Source: G026625185 sp963727835
GTDB lineage: Bacteria > Desulfobacterota > WTBG01 > JAGOGO01
Reading direction: 5' to 3'
DNA: 64,000 bases
Assembly (NCBI GenBank): GCA_963727835.1
Contig: CAVSIB010000059.1
Span: 33,452-97,451 of the forward strand
Shown here: positions 26,444 to 35,654 of the stretch, in pieces
Layout: each line of letters starts with the position of its first letter
How positions within the stretch are numbered: position 1 is the stretch's first letter
The notes under the pieces: generated by a model
What the model was told of the DNA's origin: nothing
Databases searched by the model: none
The model's input: only the letters and a program-made list of their open reading frames with translations
Position numbers and translations under genes: made by a program

Positions 26444-26902
26444 ATGAAAGTTTACCTTGTTCAGCATGGCCAATCTGTTTCTGAAGACGTTGACCCGGCT
26501 CGTCCTTTGAGCGAAAAAGGACAAAAGGATATGGAAAAAGTGGCCCAGTTCCTTAAGGATGTTAACCTAAAAATCAGCGTTATCCTTCAAAGCGGGAAAA
26601 CGAGGGCAACTCAAAGTGCGGAAATTCTGAATCCTAAAGTTACGTCCTTAGGAGGGATCATGGAAAAAGAAGGACTTGCCCCCGACGATCCGGTTAACCC
26701 TTGGGCGGAGGAACTGAATAAGTCCCCTGATGACGTAATGATCGTGGGGCATCTTCCTTTTCTTTCCAAACTGGCGAGCCGGCTTCTCGGAAGGGAAGAA
26801 GAATTGATAAGTTTTCAGCAAGGAGGGATTGTTTGCCTCGAAAAGATGAAACACCTTCAATGGCGAATCAGATGGATGGTGGTTCCCGAGCTTCTCAGTT
26901 AA
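26444..26902 (+). CDS. sixA: Phosphohistidine phosphatase SixA-like
   Basis: SixA removes phosphate from phosphohistidine proteins, for example in phosphorelays or the nitrogen PTS. This 152-residue single-domain histidine phosphatase has VYLVQHGQSVSEDVDPARPLSEKG at its start, where the key motif reads QHG instead of the usual RHG, then SGKTRATQSAEIL and the second catalytic His in VGHLPFLSKLASRLL. The Gln for Arg change occurs in a subgroup of these proteins as far as I recall. A phosphatase of the PTS would fit the presence of ptsI in the window. Confidence 0.85.
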   Translation: MKVYLVQHGQSVSEDVDPARPLSEKGQKDMEKVAQFLKDVNLKISVILQSGKTRATQSAEILNPKVTSLGGIMEKEGLAPDDPVNPWAEELNKSPDDVMIVGHLPFLSKLASRLLGREEELISFQQGGIVCLEKMKHLQWRIRWMVVPELLS

Positions 26903-26919
26903 ATGGGGCAAAATATTCC

Positions 26920-26949
26920 TTGACATTTCTTGCCAACTTTAACAATACT
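26920..26949 (+). promoter_or_regulatory. Possible sigma-70 promoter for leuS
   Basis: A perfect TTGACA (26920-26925) is followed after 18 nt by AATACT (26944-26949, four of six). The leader to leuS would be about 55 nt. Confidence 0.45.
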
Positions 26950-27010
26950 CCTAAAAAATTTTCCTCGCGTAAAAGCTGATACCTCTTGAAATTGAGAAGG
27001 AAATTACCCA

Positions 27011-29590
27011 ATGGGAAAAGATTATCATCCCCACGAAATTGAGGAGAACTGGCAGAGGCTCTGGGAAGAGAATCAGGTGTTTACGGTTACAGAATCAGCC
27101 GATAAACCCAAGTATTATCTGTTGGAAATGTTTCCTTATCCTTCCGGTCGGATTCATGTAGGCCATGTCCGCAATTATTCTATCGGAGATGTTATTGCCC
27201 GGTATAAAACGATGCGAGGCTTTAACGTGCTCCATCCCATCGGCTGGGACGCCTTTGGCCTCCCCGCGGAAAATGCGGCGATTGAGCATAAAACCCATCC
27301 CTCCCAATGGACTTATGACAACATTGCCTACATGCGCTCCCAACTTAAGCGGATGGGAATAAGCTATGATTGGACGCGGGAATTGGCTACGTGTGATCCG
27401 GGCTACTACCGGTGGGAACAGCTTATCTTCATCAAAATGTTTGAAAAGGGTCTCGCCTATCGGAAACGTTCGTGGGTAAACTGGTGTGAGAAATGTCAGA
27501 CCGTATTGGCCAATGAACAGGTTGAGGCGGGCTTGTGCTGGCGCTGTGGCAAAGAAGTCGCCCAGAAAGACTTACAACAGTGGTTTTTTAAGATCACGGC
27601 GTATGCCGAAGAACTTTTGGACTACTGCGATAAACTTCCCGGCTGGCCGGAACGGGTTTTAACCATGCAAAAAAACTGGATCGGAAGAAGTGAGGGCGCG
27701 GAGATAAGCTTTACTTTGGAAAAAGGAAAGGGCGAGATCACGGTTTTTACCACTCGTCCGGATACCCTCTTCGGCGCGACGTTTATGAGCCTTGCCCCCG
27801 AGCATCCTCTTGCCCAAACTCTCTCTCACGGCACTCCTCAAGAGAACCCCGTTCGTCAGTTTATCGAAAAAATGAAACGGGAAGACTTAAGCAAACGGAC
27901 TGCGGAAGATACAGAAAAAGAAGGAGTGTTTACAGGATCATACTGCATCAACCCCGTGACGAATCGGAAAATGCCGATCTTTGTTGCAAACTTTGTTTTA
28001 ATGGAATATGGAACCGGGGCAGTCATGGCCGTGCCTACCCACGACCAGCGAGATTTTGAGTTTGCGAAAAAATATGGGCTTCCGCTCATTATTGTCATCC
28101 AACCCTCCGAAGAAAAACTCGACCCCATTTCTCTGGAGGCCGCGTATGTGGATGATGGAATCATGGTAAATTCGGGACAGTTTGACGGGATACCGAACAG
28201 AGAAGCAGGAGTTAAAATAACCGACTATCTGGCATCGATAGGAAAGGGTAAAAAAACAGTCAGTTATCGGCTCCGGGACTGGGGCATCTCTCGTCAGCGT
28301 TACTGGGGAGCGCCCATTCCTATAATTTACTGTGATGAGTGCGGAATCGTCCCGGTTTCCGAAAAAGACTTACCCGTGGTTTTACCACTCGACGTGAAAA
28401 TGCTCGAGACCGGGCAATCTCCGCTTGCGTTAAGCTCTGCCTTTGTTAATACTCCCTGCCCACGCTGTTCACGACCCAGCCGACGGGAGACTGATACCAT
28501 GGATACGTTTGTAGAGTCATCCTGGTATTTTTTCCGCTACGCCTGTCCCACTTACGATAATGGCCCTTTAGATAAGGATAAAGTTAACTATTGGATGCCG
28601 GTCGACCAATATATCGGCGGCATCGAGCACGCCATTCTTCACCTTCTCTATGCCCGGTTCTATACCAAGGTTCTCCGAGACTTAGGGATAGTACGGCAGG
28701 ACGAACCGTTTACCAATCTGCTAACTCAGGGTATGGTCCATAAGGAGACCACCCGGTGTCCTCAGCATGGCTGGCTCTTTCCCAAAGAAGTTGCGGAAGG
28801 GAAATGCATCGGGTGCGGGTCAGCAGTTGAAATCGGGCGCACGGAAAAAATGTCCAAATCCAAAAAAAATGTCGTCGATCCGGACGAACTTATCGAACAG
28901 CACGGCGCGGATACTATCCGCCTTTTCTGCCTTTTTGCCGCACCCCCAGAAAAAGATTTAGACTGGAGCGACCAGGGAGTGGAAGGAGCTTTTCGGTTTT
29001 TGGGCCGGGTCTGGCGGATAATCCAGGTACACGCGGAAACCATGAAGGATGCTAAACCCTATCACGGGAAAGAAGACCTTCCTGAAACCTTAAGAAATCT
29101 CCGGCGGAAAACCCATCAGACTATCCGAAAAGTAACAGAAGACCTTGAAGAACGCTTCCACTTCAATACCGCGATCAGCGCAATCATGGAGCTTGTCAAC
29201 ACTTTGTATCAGTTTGACGTAAATTCCGTCGCGAACCCCTTTAAAAACCAAGTGTTAAGGGAAGCCATGGAAACCATTGTGCTCCTCCTCTACCCGGTGA
29301 GTCCCCATATCACTGAAGAACTTTGGCAGATTTTAGGACATACGGAAAGCATCAGCAAAGAAGCCTGGCCCTCCTATGACCCGGAAGTTGCCAAAGAAGA
29401 GGAGATGGTGATAGTCATCCAAATTAACGGAAAACTGCGGGGTCAAATAACCGTACCCGTCAACACTCTGGAACAAGAAATCAAAACCTTAGCTCAAAAC
29501 GATGAACGAACGAAACAATGGACAGAAGGGAAAAAGATTGTTAAAATAATTTATGTTCCCCGAAAACTGATTAATATGGTGATGCAATGA
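27011..29590 (+). CDS. leuS: Leucyl-tRNA synthetase
   Basis: LeuS charges tRNA-Leu with leucine. The class I signature PSGRIHVGHVRNYSIGD (HIGH motif as HVGH, about residue 48) and KMSKSKKNVV near residue 618 are present. The editing domain contains TTRPDTLFGATFMSLAPEHP and a conserved Asp in VPTHDQRDFEFA. A zinc-like CEKCQTV...CWRCGKE pair lies near residue 160, and the C-terminal anticodon-binding domain is complete (859 residues, normal). It overlaps lptE by ATGA, giving the common leuS-lptE-holA order. Confidence 0.98.
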   Translation: MGKDYHPHEIEENWQRLWEENQVFTVTESADKPKYYLLEMFPYPSGRIHVGHVRNYSIGDVIARYKTMRGFNVLHPIGWDAFGLPAENAAIEHKTHPSQWTYDNIAYMRSQLKRMGISYDWTRELATCDPGYYRWEQLIFIKMFEKGLAYRKRSWVNWCEKCQTVLANEQVEAGLCWRCGKEVAQKDLQQWFFKITAYAEELLDYCDKLPGWPERVLTMQKNWIGRSEGAEISFTLEKGKGEITVFTTRPDTLFGATFMSLAPEHPLAQTLSHGTPQENPVRQFIEKMKREDLSKRTAEDTEKEGVFTGSYCINPVTNRKMPIFVANFVLMEYGTGAVMAVPTHDQRDFEFAKKYGLPLIIVIQPSEEKLDPISLEAAYVDDGIMVNSGQFDGIPNREAGVKITDYLASIGKGKKTVSYRLRDWGISRQRYWGAPIPIIYCDECGIVPVSEKDLPVVLPLDVKMLETGQSPLALSSAFVNTPCPRCSRPSRRETDTMDTFVESSWYFFRYACPTYDNGPLDKDKVNYWMPVDQYIGGIEHAILHLLYARFYTKVLRDLGIVRQDEPFTNLLTQGMVHKETTRCPQHGWLFPKEVAEGKCIGCGSAVEIGRTEKMSKSKKNVVDPDELIEQHGADTIRLFCLFAAPPEKDLDWSDQGVEGAFRFLGRVWRIIQVHAETMKDAKPYHGKEDLPETLRNLRRKTHQTIRKVTEDLEERFHFNTAISAIMELVNTLYQFDVNSVANPFKNQVLREAMETIVLLLYPVSPHITEELWQILGHTESISKEAWPSYDPEVAKEEEMVIVIQINGKLRGQITVPVNTLEQEIKTLAQNDERTKQWTEGKKIVKIIYVPRKLINMVMQ

Positions 29591-30126
29591 GTTCATGTGA
29601 TCAAAAATCGATGGTCAAGGTGCTTTTCGCTTTTATTCTTTTTTTCGTTTTCAGCAATGGTTGTGGGGGGTACCACTTTGCCTCGGATTACAACAACCTC
29701 CCGGGAGACATAACCTCGATCTCCATTCCCTTTTTCCAAAACGAAACCTATGAGGCAAATATTGAATCTTATTTTACCCGTGCTCTGATCAACGAGTTTA
29801 TCAAAAATAAAAAATTCACTATCCTTTCTCATGGAGCAGATGCCACGCTTCATGGGATTGTTAAACAGTTTCGCACTACAACGATTGCTTATTCCTCGGA
29901 AGACAAAGTCCTTGAATACCGGGCGTACATCACGCTCGATCTTACGTTAAAAAATAATCACACGAATGAAACCATTTGGAAAAAACCCTCCTTAACCTAT
30001 GATGAAGAGTATAAAGTTTCAACTGAAGATAATGCCTTAACCGAAGCAACCAAAAAAGTAGCTTTTCAGAAAATTGCCAATGAGTTGGCCGAGCAAATTT
30101 ATGAGGAGCTGGTTTTGGGTTTTTAA
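29587..30126 (+). CDS. lptE: LPS-assembly lipoprotein LptE
   Basis: LptE is the outer-membrane lipoprotein plug of the LptD channel that inserts lipopolysaccharide. The signal peptide (hydrophobic VLFAFILFFVFSNGC) ends at a lipobox, with lipidated Cys near residue 26. The body contains GYHFASDYNNLPGDITSISIPFF, ATLHGIVKQF and the beta-strand rich fold with LEYRAYITLDLTL; the C-terminus is a helix (KKVAFQKIANELAEQIYEEL). Length 179 is normal. It overlaps leuS by 4 nt and is followed by holA after 2 nt. Its presence is direct evidence for an LPS-bearing outer membrane. Confidence 0.92.
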   Translation: MSSCDQKSMVKVLFAFILFFVFSNGCGGYHFASDYNNLPGDITSISIPFFQNETYEANIESYFTRALINEFIKNKKFTILSHGADATLHGIVKQFRTTTIAYSSEDKVLEYRAYITLDLTLKNNHTNETIWKKPSLTYDEEYKVSTEDNALTEATKKVAFQKIANELAEQIYEELVLGF

Positions 30127-30128
30127 GC

Positions 30129-31139
30129 ATGAAACCTGCTGTTTTTTTATCAAAGTTCAAAGAGGGTTCATTACTCCCTCTTTATTATTTTTACGGAGAA
30201 GAAGAATACCTAAAAAACAAAGCCGTTCACATTGTATTGGAGCGTTTGGGAGAAAAAATAAACCGTGGCTTGAATTTCGAGGTTTTTTCCAGTTCTTCCA
30301 CCCCCATAGCAACCCTTCTTGATCACGCTCGCACTATTCCCTTTTTAGGCGGACGGAAAATCGTCCTTTTTAAAGAGGCGGAAAAGATCTCTGCTCAAGA
30401 ACAGGAGCACCTTTTTTCCTACGTGGAAAGCCCAAGCAAGAAAACCACCCTTATCCTAACCAGCAGTGGTGTTAATTTTCGGGGCAACGCTTTTAAACCA
30501 CTCCTTAAGTCCTTCGCAAAGTATGCGGGATACGGCTTGGTTCTCGAATTAAACCATCCCTATCAAAACGAGATCCCTGATTGGATAAAATATATGGCTC
30601 AAAATTTTGGGAAGTCTATAGGGGCTGCAGCGTTTTTTTTATTACACGAACTGATTGGGAATAAACTTCTCGACATTTTCCATGAAATGGAAAAACTTGT
30701 TCTTTTTGTTGGCGAAAAAAAAGAAATTACTAAGGATGATGTTGAAAAAGTGATTTCACGTTTGCGAACAGAAACCGTTTTTGAATTGGTTGATCACATC
30801 GGTAATCGAAAACTGAATGAGGCATTAATCACGCTTTCACAACTCCTTAAAAGTGGAGCACAACCCGGAAATATTTTAGGTTTAATTGCCCGTCAATTCC
30901 GGATGATCCGCAAAGCACGCACTCTGGTGAAACAGGGCCTGAAGCCCGCGGAGATAACCAATGCCCTAAACATCCCAAAATTTGTGTGGGAGAAGTTATA
31001 TCCTCAGTTAAATAAATTTTCTGAAAAAAAGCTGATGGATTGTTTTCAGCAAATGTGGGGGACTGATATCGCCCTCAAAACCAGGAGTACTCCCAAAAAA
31101 CTCGTTTTAGAAAAACTCGTCTTGGAGTTGTGCGAATAA
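30129..31139 (+). CDS. holA: DNA polymerase III delta subunit
   Basis: HolA opens the sliding clamp within the clamp loader. The N-terminal AAA-like domain starts LPLYYFYGEEEYLKN, the region FLGGRKIVLFKEAEKI follows, then ELIGNKLLDIFHEMEKLVLF, and the C-terminal collar domain contains VFELVDHIGNRKLNEAL and PGNILGLIARQFRMIRKA, all family hallmarks. As expected for delta, no functional Walker motifs are seen. Length is 336 residues. Third gene of leuS-lptE-holA. Confidence 0.95.
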   Translation: MKPAVFLSKFKEGSLLPLYYFYGEEEYLKNKAVHIVLERLGEKINRGLNFEVFSSSSTPIATLLDHARTIPFLGGRKIVLFKEAEKISAQEQEHLFSYVESPSKKTTLILTSSGVNFRGNAFKPLLKSFAKYAGYGLVLELNHPYQNEIPDWIKYMAQNFGKSIGAAAFFLLHELIGNKLLDIFHEMEKLVLFVGEKKEITKDDVEKVISRLRTETVFELVDHIGNRKLNEALITLSQLLKSGAQPGNILGLIARQFRMIRKARTLVKQGLKPAEITNALNIPKFVWEKLYPQLNKFSEKKLMDCFQQMWGTDIALKTRSTPKKLVLEKLVLELCE

Positions 31140-31334
31140 TGTTTGCTTATTACCGGCCGCATCGAGGGAGAGGCTAAGGCCCCTCCCAGGTTCAGATTTT
31201 GAGTTAACGATAAGCAGGGTTGGAAGAAAAAAGTCAGGGGGTAAAGTGCAGAAAAAGCTTCTCACCCCTGCCTTCTCCTCTGAGAACGCAATCGAAACAG
31301 TTGCTCTTCCCATCCAATGCCGAAGCGAAAAAGA

Positions 31335-31601
31335 TTAGGACTTTAAAGCATTCACTTTGCGGGTCAAGCGGGAGATTTTGCGGGCAGCATTTTTTTTGTG
31401 AATAACCCCTTTGGAGGCAGCTTTATTAATAACCGGGGTAACCTGAGAAAGCACTTCCTGTGCTTTTTTCGGGTCTTTCCCCTCAATCGCGGCACTGACT
31501 GCTTTCATCGTGGTCTTGAGATTGCTTTTGACGTTCCGGTTTCTCAGCCGTTTTTCTTTACTTTGTTTGCTTCGTTTTAAAGCTGATTTATGCGTTGCCA
31601 T
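31335..31601 (-). CDS. rpsT: 30S ribosomal protein S20
   Basis: S20 is a small basic helical protein of the 30S subunit that binds 16S rRNA. The 88-residue sequence shows the typical start ATHKSALKRSKQSKEKRLRNR and the conserved KGVIHKKNAARKISRLTRKV near the C-terminus. AAAGG lies upstream of ATG 31601. It is monocistronic and convergent with holA; the 195-nt spacer holds a GGGAGAGGC/GCCCCTCCC hairpin (about 31163-31189) without a T-run. Confidence 0.98.
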   Translation of the reverse strand: MATHKSALKRSKQSKEKRLRNRNVKSNLKTTMKAVSAAIEGKDPKKAQEVLSQVTPVINKAASKGVIHKKNAARKISRLTRKVNALKS

Positions 31602-31655
31602 ACAATCCTTTCACCAATTTTAATGTTGTAATTATTTTTATTGCGGAATTTTGTT

Positions 31656-31684
31656 TTTTACCATCGAATTTACTGGTTTGTCAA
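31656..31684 (-). promoter_or_regulatory. Putative sigma-70 promoter for rpsT
   Basis: On the minus strand a perfect TTGACA (31684-31679) is followed after 17 nt by GTAAAA (31661-31656), a weak -10. The leader would be about 50 nt. Confidence 0.4.
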
Positions 31685-31727
31685 GCAAAATTCATAAGGA
31701 TTTCATTACGTAAAGGCCCTTTCTAAA

Positions 31728-33302
31728 ATGTCCGAAAACGCACACATAACCAGAGCCTTTGGTATCGTAGGGGTAGCCACCTTTTTAAGCAGAATTCTTG
31801 GATTAGTCCGGGAAATGGCGATTGCTTTTTATTTTGGTGCCAGCATGGCAGCTGATTCCTTTTTCGTAGCTTTTCAGATCCCCAATATCCTTAGAATTCT
31901 TCTGGCTGAGGGTTCCCTCAGTATAGCATTTATCCCGGTTTTTTCTGAAACCTTGGTCAAAAAAGGGCGTGAGGAAGCCTTAAAACTTGCTCATGCGGCT
32001 TTCACCATCCTAACGATAATTCTCATTATCATTACCGTGTTAGGTATTGCTTTTGCCTCCCCTCTTATCAGAATTATGGTGCCGGGGTTTGCAAAAATTC
32101 CAGGAAAAACCGAGCTTACGATACTCCTGACCCAGATCACTTTTCCTTTCATTTTCCTTGTCAGTCTGGCAGCACTCTGTATGGGAATCCTTAACTCCTT
32201 GAGGCGTTTTGCAGCCCCTGCCTTAGCTCCCGTTTTTTATAACCTCGGCGTCATCCTCTCAGTGGTTCTTCTTTTCCCCTATCTTCACTTTCCGATAATG
32301 GCTTTAGCCATTGGAGTCATGGTCGGCGGGTTTCTCCAGTTGGTATTCCAAATCCCCTTCCTTGAAAAAAATGGTGTCCACCTTACCTCAAACTTTGACT
32401 TCCAAAATCCAGAACTAAAAAAAATGGGGAAAATCATGGTGCCCGCTATCTTTGGCTCGGCAATCTACCAAGTAAAAATTTTTATTAATAATTTTCTTGC
32501 TTCCTTTCTTCCCCAAGGAAGTGTTTCTTACCTAAACTATGCTTATCGTCTTCTCGAATTCCCTTTAGGGATTTTCGTCTATTCGATCAGTTCCGTGGTC
32601 CTTCCTTCCTTTTCGACTTTTGCCGCCAACAATGAAATGGAAAAATTAAAAGAAACGTTCGTTTTTGCGTTCCGTTTAGCCATGTTCATCGTTATCCCCG
32701 CCATGGTTGGCTTAGCAGTCTTGGGAGTTCCCATTGTTTCGGTTCTTTTAGAACGAGGATCTTTTACTCCAGAAGAAACGGTGCAGACCTCAATTGCCCT
32801 TTTTTATTACTCTCTGGGACTCTGGGCAATTTCCGGCTTGCGCATTACCGTTCAGGTTTTTTATTCCCTTCACGATACCAAAACACCGGTAAAAGTAGGA
32901 GCAATCAATCTTCTTACTCATGTTCTCTTCAGCGTCGTGCTTATGGGACCCCTTAAACATGGAGGTCTTGCTTTAGCCCTCTCATTAACCTCGGTTTTGC
33001 ATTTTTTGCTTCTCCTGATGTATCTGCGGAAAAAAATAGGTCGTTTGGGGATGCGAGCGGCGCTGCCTTCTTTGGCAAAAATTATTTTTGCCTCCCTGAT
33101 CATGGGAGGGGTATGTTATGGCATTTGTTCTCAGATTAACTGGTTAACACCGGGGGATTTCTATAAAAGAATCGTTTATCTGGTCGGAGCCGTCGGGAGT
33201 GGCACTCTGGTTTTCTTTGGACTTTGTTTCTTGCTCCGCTGTCCGGAACTTGAAACCTTGAAGGATGTGTTCAGGAAGAAAATAATAACTCCTTCGGATT
33301 AA
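31728..33302 (+). CDS. murJ: Lipid II flippase MurJ
   Basis: MurJ moves the peptidoglycan precursor lipid II across the inner membrane. The 524-residue protein is strongly hydrophobic with about 14 membrane segments. Family motifs are present: FGIVGVATFLSRILGLVREM, GASMAADSFFVAFQIPN, IAFIPVFSE and SYLNYAYRLLEFPLGIF. ATG 31728 has only a weak ribosome site (GGCCC-like region), but no better start fits the conserved N-terminus. It is divergent from rpsT. Confidence 0.97.
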   Translation: MSENAHITRAFGIVGVATFLSRILGLVREMAIAFYFGASMAADSFFVAFQIPNILRILLAEGSLSIAFIPVFSETLVKKGREEALKLAHAAFTILTIILIIITVLGIAFASPLIRIMVPGFAKIPGKTELTILLTQITFPFIFLVSLAALCMGILNSLRRFAAPALAPVFYNLGVILSVVLLFPYLHFPIMALAIGVMVGGFLQLVFQIPFLEKNGVHLTSNFDFQNPELKKMGKIMVPAIFGSAIYQVKIFINNFLASFLPQGSVSYLNYAYRLLEFPLGIFVYSISSVVLPSFSTFAANNEMEKLKETFVFAFRLAMFIVIPAMVGLAVLGVPIVSVLLERGSFTPEETVQTSIALFYYSLGLWAISGLRITVQVFYSLHDTKTPVKVGAINLLTHVLFSVVLMGPLKHGGLALALSLTSVLHFLLLLMYLRKKIGRLGMRAALPSLAKIIFASLIMGGVCYGICSQINWLTPGDFYKRIVYLVGAVGSGTLVFFGLCFLLRCPELETLKDVFRKKIITPSD

Positions 33303-33345
33303 CATTTAAATTCTAACGAGTTGTTCTTGTTTCTACTTCCTTCCA

Positions 33346-33699
33346 TTACTCTCCTAATATCTTTTTCACTGCTGCCTTAAGATTCGCGAGATTCGAGGAT
33401 TTTACCACATAGGCATCTGATGCCCAGGTCGCTAAATTTTGTTGATACTCGGGATAAGCGCTGGAAAGGATAACCGGCAAATCCCGAAACATAGTGCGGA
33501 TCTGCTGAAGAATGTCAAGACCATTTATATCGGGCATCTTAATATCCAAAATAACAAGATCAGGGAGGAATGTGTTCAGTAATTCAAGTGTTTCTTTGCC
33601 ATTGGCAGCAACCTTCACCTCATATCCTTCCTCTTCCAACTCTTCTTTATATAAAATCCTGATGCCTTCTTCGTCATCAGCAACTAAAATTTTCCTCAT
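33346..33699 (-). CDS. Single-domain response regulator (CheY-like)
   Basis: This 117-residue protein is a receiver domain alone. It has the acidic pair in VADDEE (residues 7-8), the phosphorylated Asp in LVILDIKMPDINGL (about residue 52), Ser in ILSSAYP in place of the common Thr, and the Lys of VVKSSN. The usual KP after the switch Lys is KS. It is likely a phosphorelay intermediate or regulates a partner by protein contact. No kinase is adjacent; it follows galT by 18 nt on the same strand. Confidence 0.92.
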   Translation of the reverse strand: MRKILVADDEEGIRILYKEELEEEGYEVKVAANGKETLELLNTFLPDLVILDIKMPDINGLDILQQIRTMFRDLPVILSSAYPEYQQNLATWASDAYVVKSSNLANLKAAVKKILGE

Positions 33700-33717
33700 G
33701 GCGTTATTTCCTTTCTA

Positions 33718-34716
33718 TTATTTTATCTCCTTCAGAAACGTTGCTGCCTCCTCAGGAGGGGTTGGATTGATGTAAAACCCAGACCCGATTTCAAAGCCTG
33801 CGATTTTACTTAACGTGGGCATGATTTCAAAATGCCAATGGTAGTAATCATTGATCAACTCATTAAACGGAGACGTATGGAGGGTGAAATTGTACGGCGG
33901 ATCTTCCAGCGCCACTTCGATGCGGCTTAAAACATCTTTGAAAATACTTGCCAGCGAAATATATTCTGTCGGAGAAATATTGAGAAAAGAAGAAGAGTGT
34001 TTTTTGGGAAGAAGCCAAATTTCAAAAGGCGAACGGGAGGCATAGGGAGTGATTGCCAGAAAATCATCGTTTTCAACCACTATCCGGATTTTATCATCCA
34101 ATTCTTGCTGCACAATATCGCAAAAAACGCAGCGGTCTTTATACTTATAATAATTTTTGCTCCCTTCCATTTCTTCCATTACCAATTTGGGAATAATCGG
34201 TAAGGCAATGAGTTGTGAATGGCTATGCGCAAGGGAAGCTCCGGCTTCTACCCCATGATTTTTAAAAATCAGAACATAACGAAACCGCTCGTCTTTTTTT
34301 AAATCCACAATGCGCTCCCGGTAAGCCCATAGCACGTCCTCAAAGGATTTAAGATCAAGCTGAGACAAGGAGCCACCATGGCGAGGAGTTTCAACAATAA
34401 CTTCGTGGGCACCAATACCATTCATTTTATCGTACATCCCCTCCCCTTGTTTTTTCAAACTCCCCTCAATAACCAAAGCGGGAAATTTATTGGAGACTAC
34501 CCGTAACGTCCATCCCGGGGTATCATGTTTACTTCCATCCCGTCGTAAAGCATAGACCTCAGGCGGAGTTTTGTCTTCATTCCCCGGGCAAAGCGGGCAA
34601 AATCCACCTGCTACCGCAGGCCTTTCGGTCATCTTAAAACTGCTAGGACGTTTTCCGCGTTCGGTTGAAATGATAACCCACCGACCAATAATAGGGTCTT
34701 TCCGAAGTTCAGGCAT
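33718..34716 (-). CDS. galT: Galactose-1-phosphate uridylyltransferase
   Basis: GalT transfers UMP between UDP-glucose and galactose-1-phosphate (Leloir pathway), though in anaerobes related enzymes may act as ADP-type nucleotidyltransferases. The zinc/substrate start LRKDPIIGRWVIISTERGKRP and CPLCPGNE, the nucleophile motif AHSHSQLIALP (HxHxQ, His near residue 164), the second cysteine pair CVFC and the C-terminal HWHFEIMPTL are all present. Length 332 is normal. No other galactose genes are near. Confidence 0.9.
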   Translation of the reverse strand: MPELRKDPIIGRWVIISTERGKRPSSFKMTERPAVAGGFCPLCPGNEDKTPPEVYALRRDGSKHDTPGWTLRVVSNKFPALVIEGSLKKQGEGMYDKMNGIGAHEVIVETPRHGGSLSQLDLKSFEDVLWAYRERIVDLKKDERFRYVLIFKNHGVEAGASLAHSHSQLIALPIIPKLVMEEMEGSKNYYKYKDRCVFCDIVQQELDDKIRIVVENDDFLAITPYASRSPFEIWLLPKKHSSSFLNISPTEYISLASIFKDVLSRIEVALEDPPYNFTLHTSPFNELINDYYHWHFEIMPTLSKIAGFEIGSGFYINPTPPEEAATFLKEIK

Positions 34717-34833
34717 AATGCAACCTCACCATAGACAAAAGATTTTAACACCGTGGAGCACGACATCAACCCCTCATTCCTTCGATTTTTTTATTCCCCC
34801 ATAAAGGCATGATAACTCTACTCCATATCATTC

Positions 34834-35583
34834 TTACAGACGATTTATCAAGCTTCCAACGAACCCCGCCCCAAAACCATTATCAATATTTACTACCGCA
34901 ACTCCTGAGGCGCAGGAATTTAACATTCCCAACAGCGCTGCAATCCCTCCAAAATTAGCACCATAGCCAATACTCGTTGGGACCGCAATCACTGGTTTCG
35001 ATACCAACCCCCCCACCACACTAGGCAATGCCCCTTCCATTCCTGCCACGACAATAAAAACCCGTGCCTGGTTAAGCTTTTCCAGCTGATTAACCAAACG
35101 GTGAATACCTGCTACGCCAACATCGTAAAGGGTCTCCACGCGATTACCCATTATTCGAGCCGTGATTACCGCTTCTTCCGCAACCGGGATATCAGAGGTC
35201 CCCGCACTGATCACCATGATAACCCCTTTACCTGCTATCGTGATTTCTTGAGGGGCAAACGTGAGCATTTTTGGAACGTTATGATAATGCATGGTTGGAA
35301 TCGTTTTGATAATGTATTCAGCTTTTTCTTGATCCACTCGGGTTACAATAATCGGGTGCTCCTTGTCCATCATTCGTTTAATGATCATGATGATCTGTTC
35401 CGCGGTCTTTTCCTTACCCCAGATGCACTCCGCAAACCCTTGCCGAAGAGACCGATGGTGGTCAATAGTAACAAACCCCAGGTCCTCAAAAGGAAGATAC
35501 CTGAGCTTCGTTATAGCATCGTCAATGCTCAACTTATTTGATTGAACACTCTCTAAAATGTTTTTAAGAAGCTTTTCATCCAT
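34834..35583 (-). CDS. larB: Nickel pincer cofactor biosynthesis protein LarB
   Basis: LarB carboxylates nicotinic acid adenine dinucleotide and hydrolyses its phosphoanhydride, the first step to the nickel-pincer cofactor of lactate racemase. The C-terminal PurE-like domain is clear: VISAGTSDIPVAEEAVITA, YDVGVAGIHRL, VVAGMEGALPSVVGGL, VPTSIGYGANFGGIAALL and the end INIDNGFGAG-type motif (here VVNIDNGFGAGF). Length 249 is normal. LarC and LarE are not in the window. Since the only LarA visible is broken, LarB may serve another LarA homologue elsewhere. Confidence 0.95.
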   Translation of the reverse strand: MDEKLLKNILESVQSNKLSIDDAITKLRYLPFEDLGFVTIDHHRSLRQGFAECIWGKEKTAEQIIMIIKRMMDKEHPIIVTRVDQEKAEYIIKTIPTMHYHNVPKMLTFAPQEITIAGKGVIMVISAGTSDIPVAEEAVITARIMGNRVETLYDVGVAGIHRLVNQLEKLNQARVFIVVAGMEGALPSVVGGLVSKPVIAVPTSIGYGANFGGIAALLGMLNSCASGVAVVNIDNGFGAGFVGSLINRL

Positions 35584-35654
35584 GCATCTGTTTCCAAAAA
35601 TGAAAGAAAAAATGAATCACTGTCACCTCTATCCCTCACACCGCCTCTATCCGC

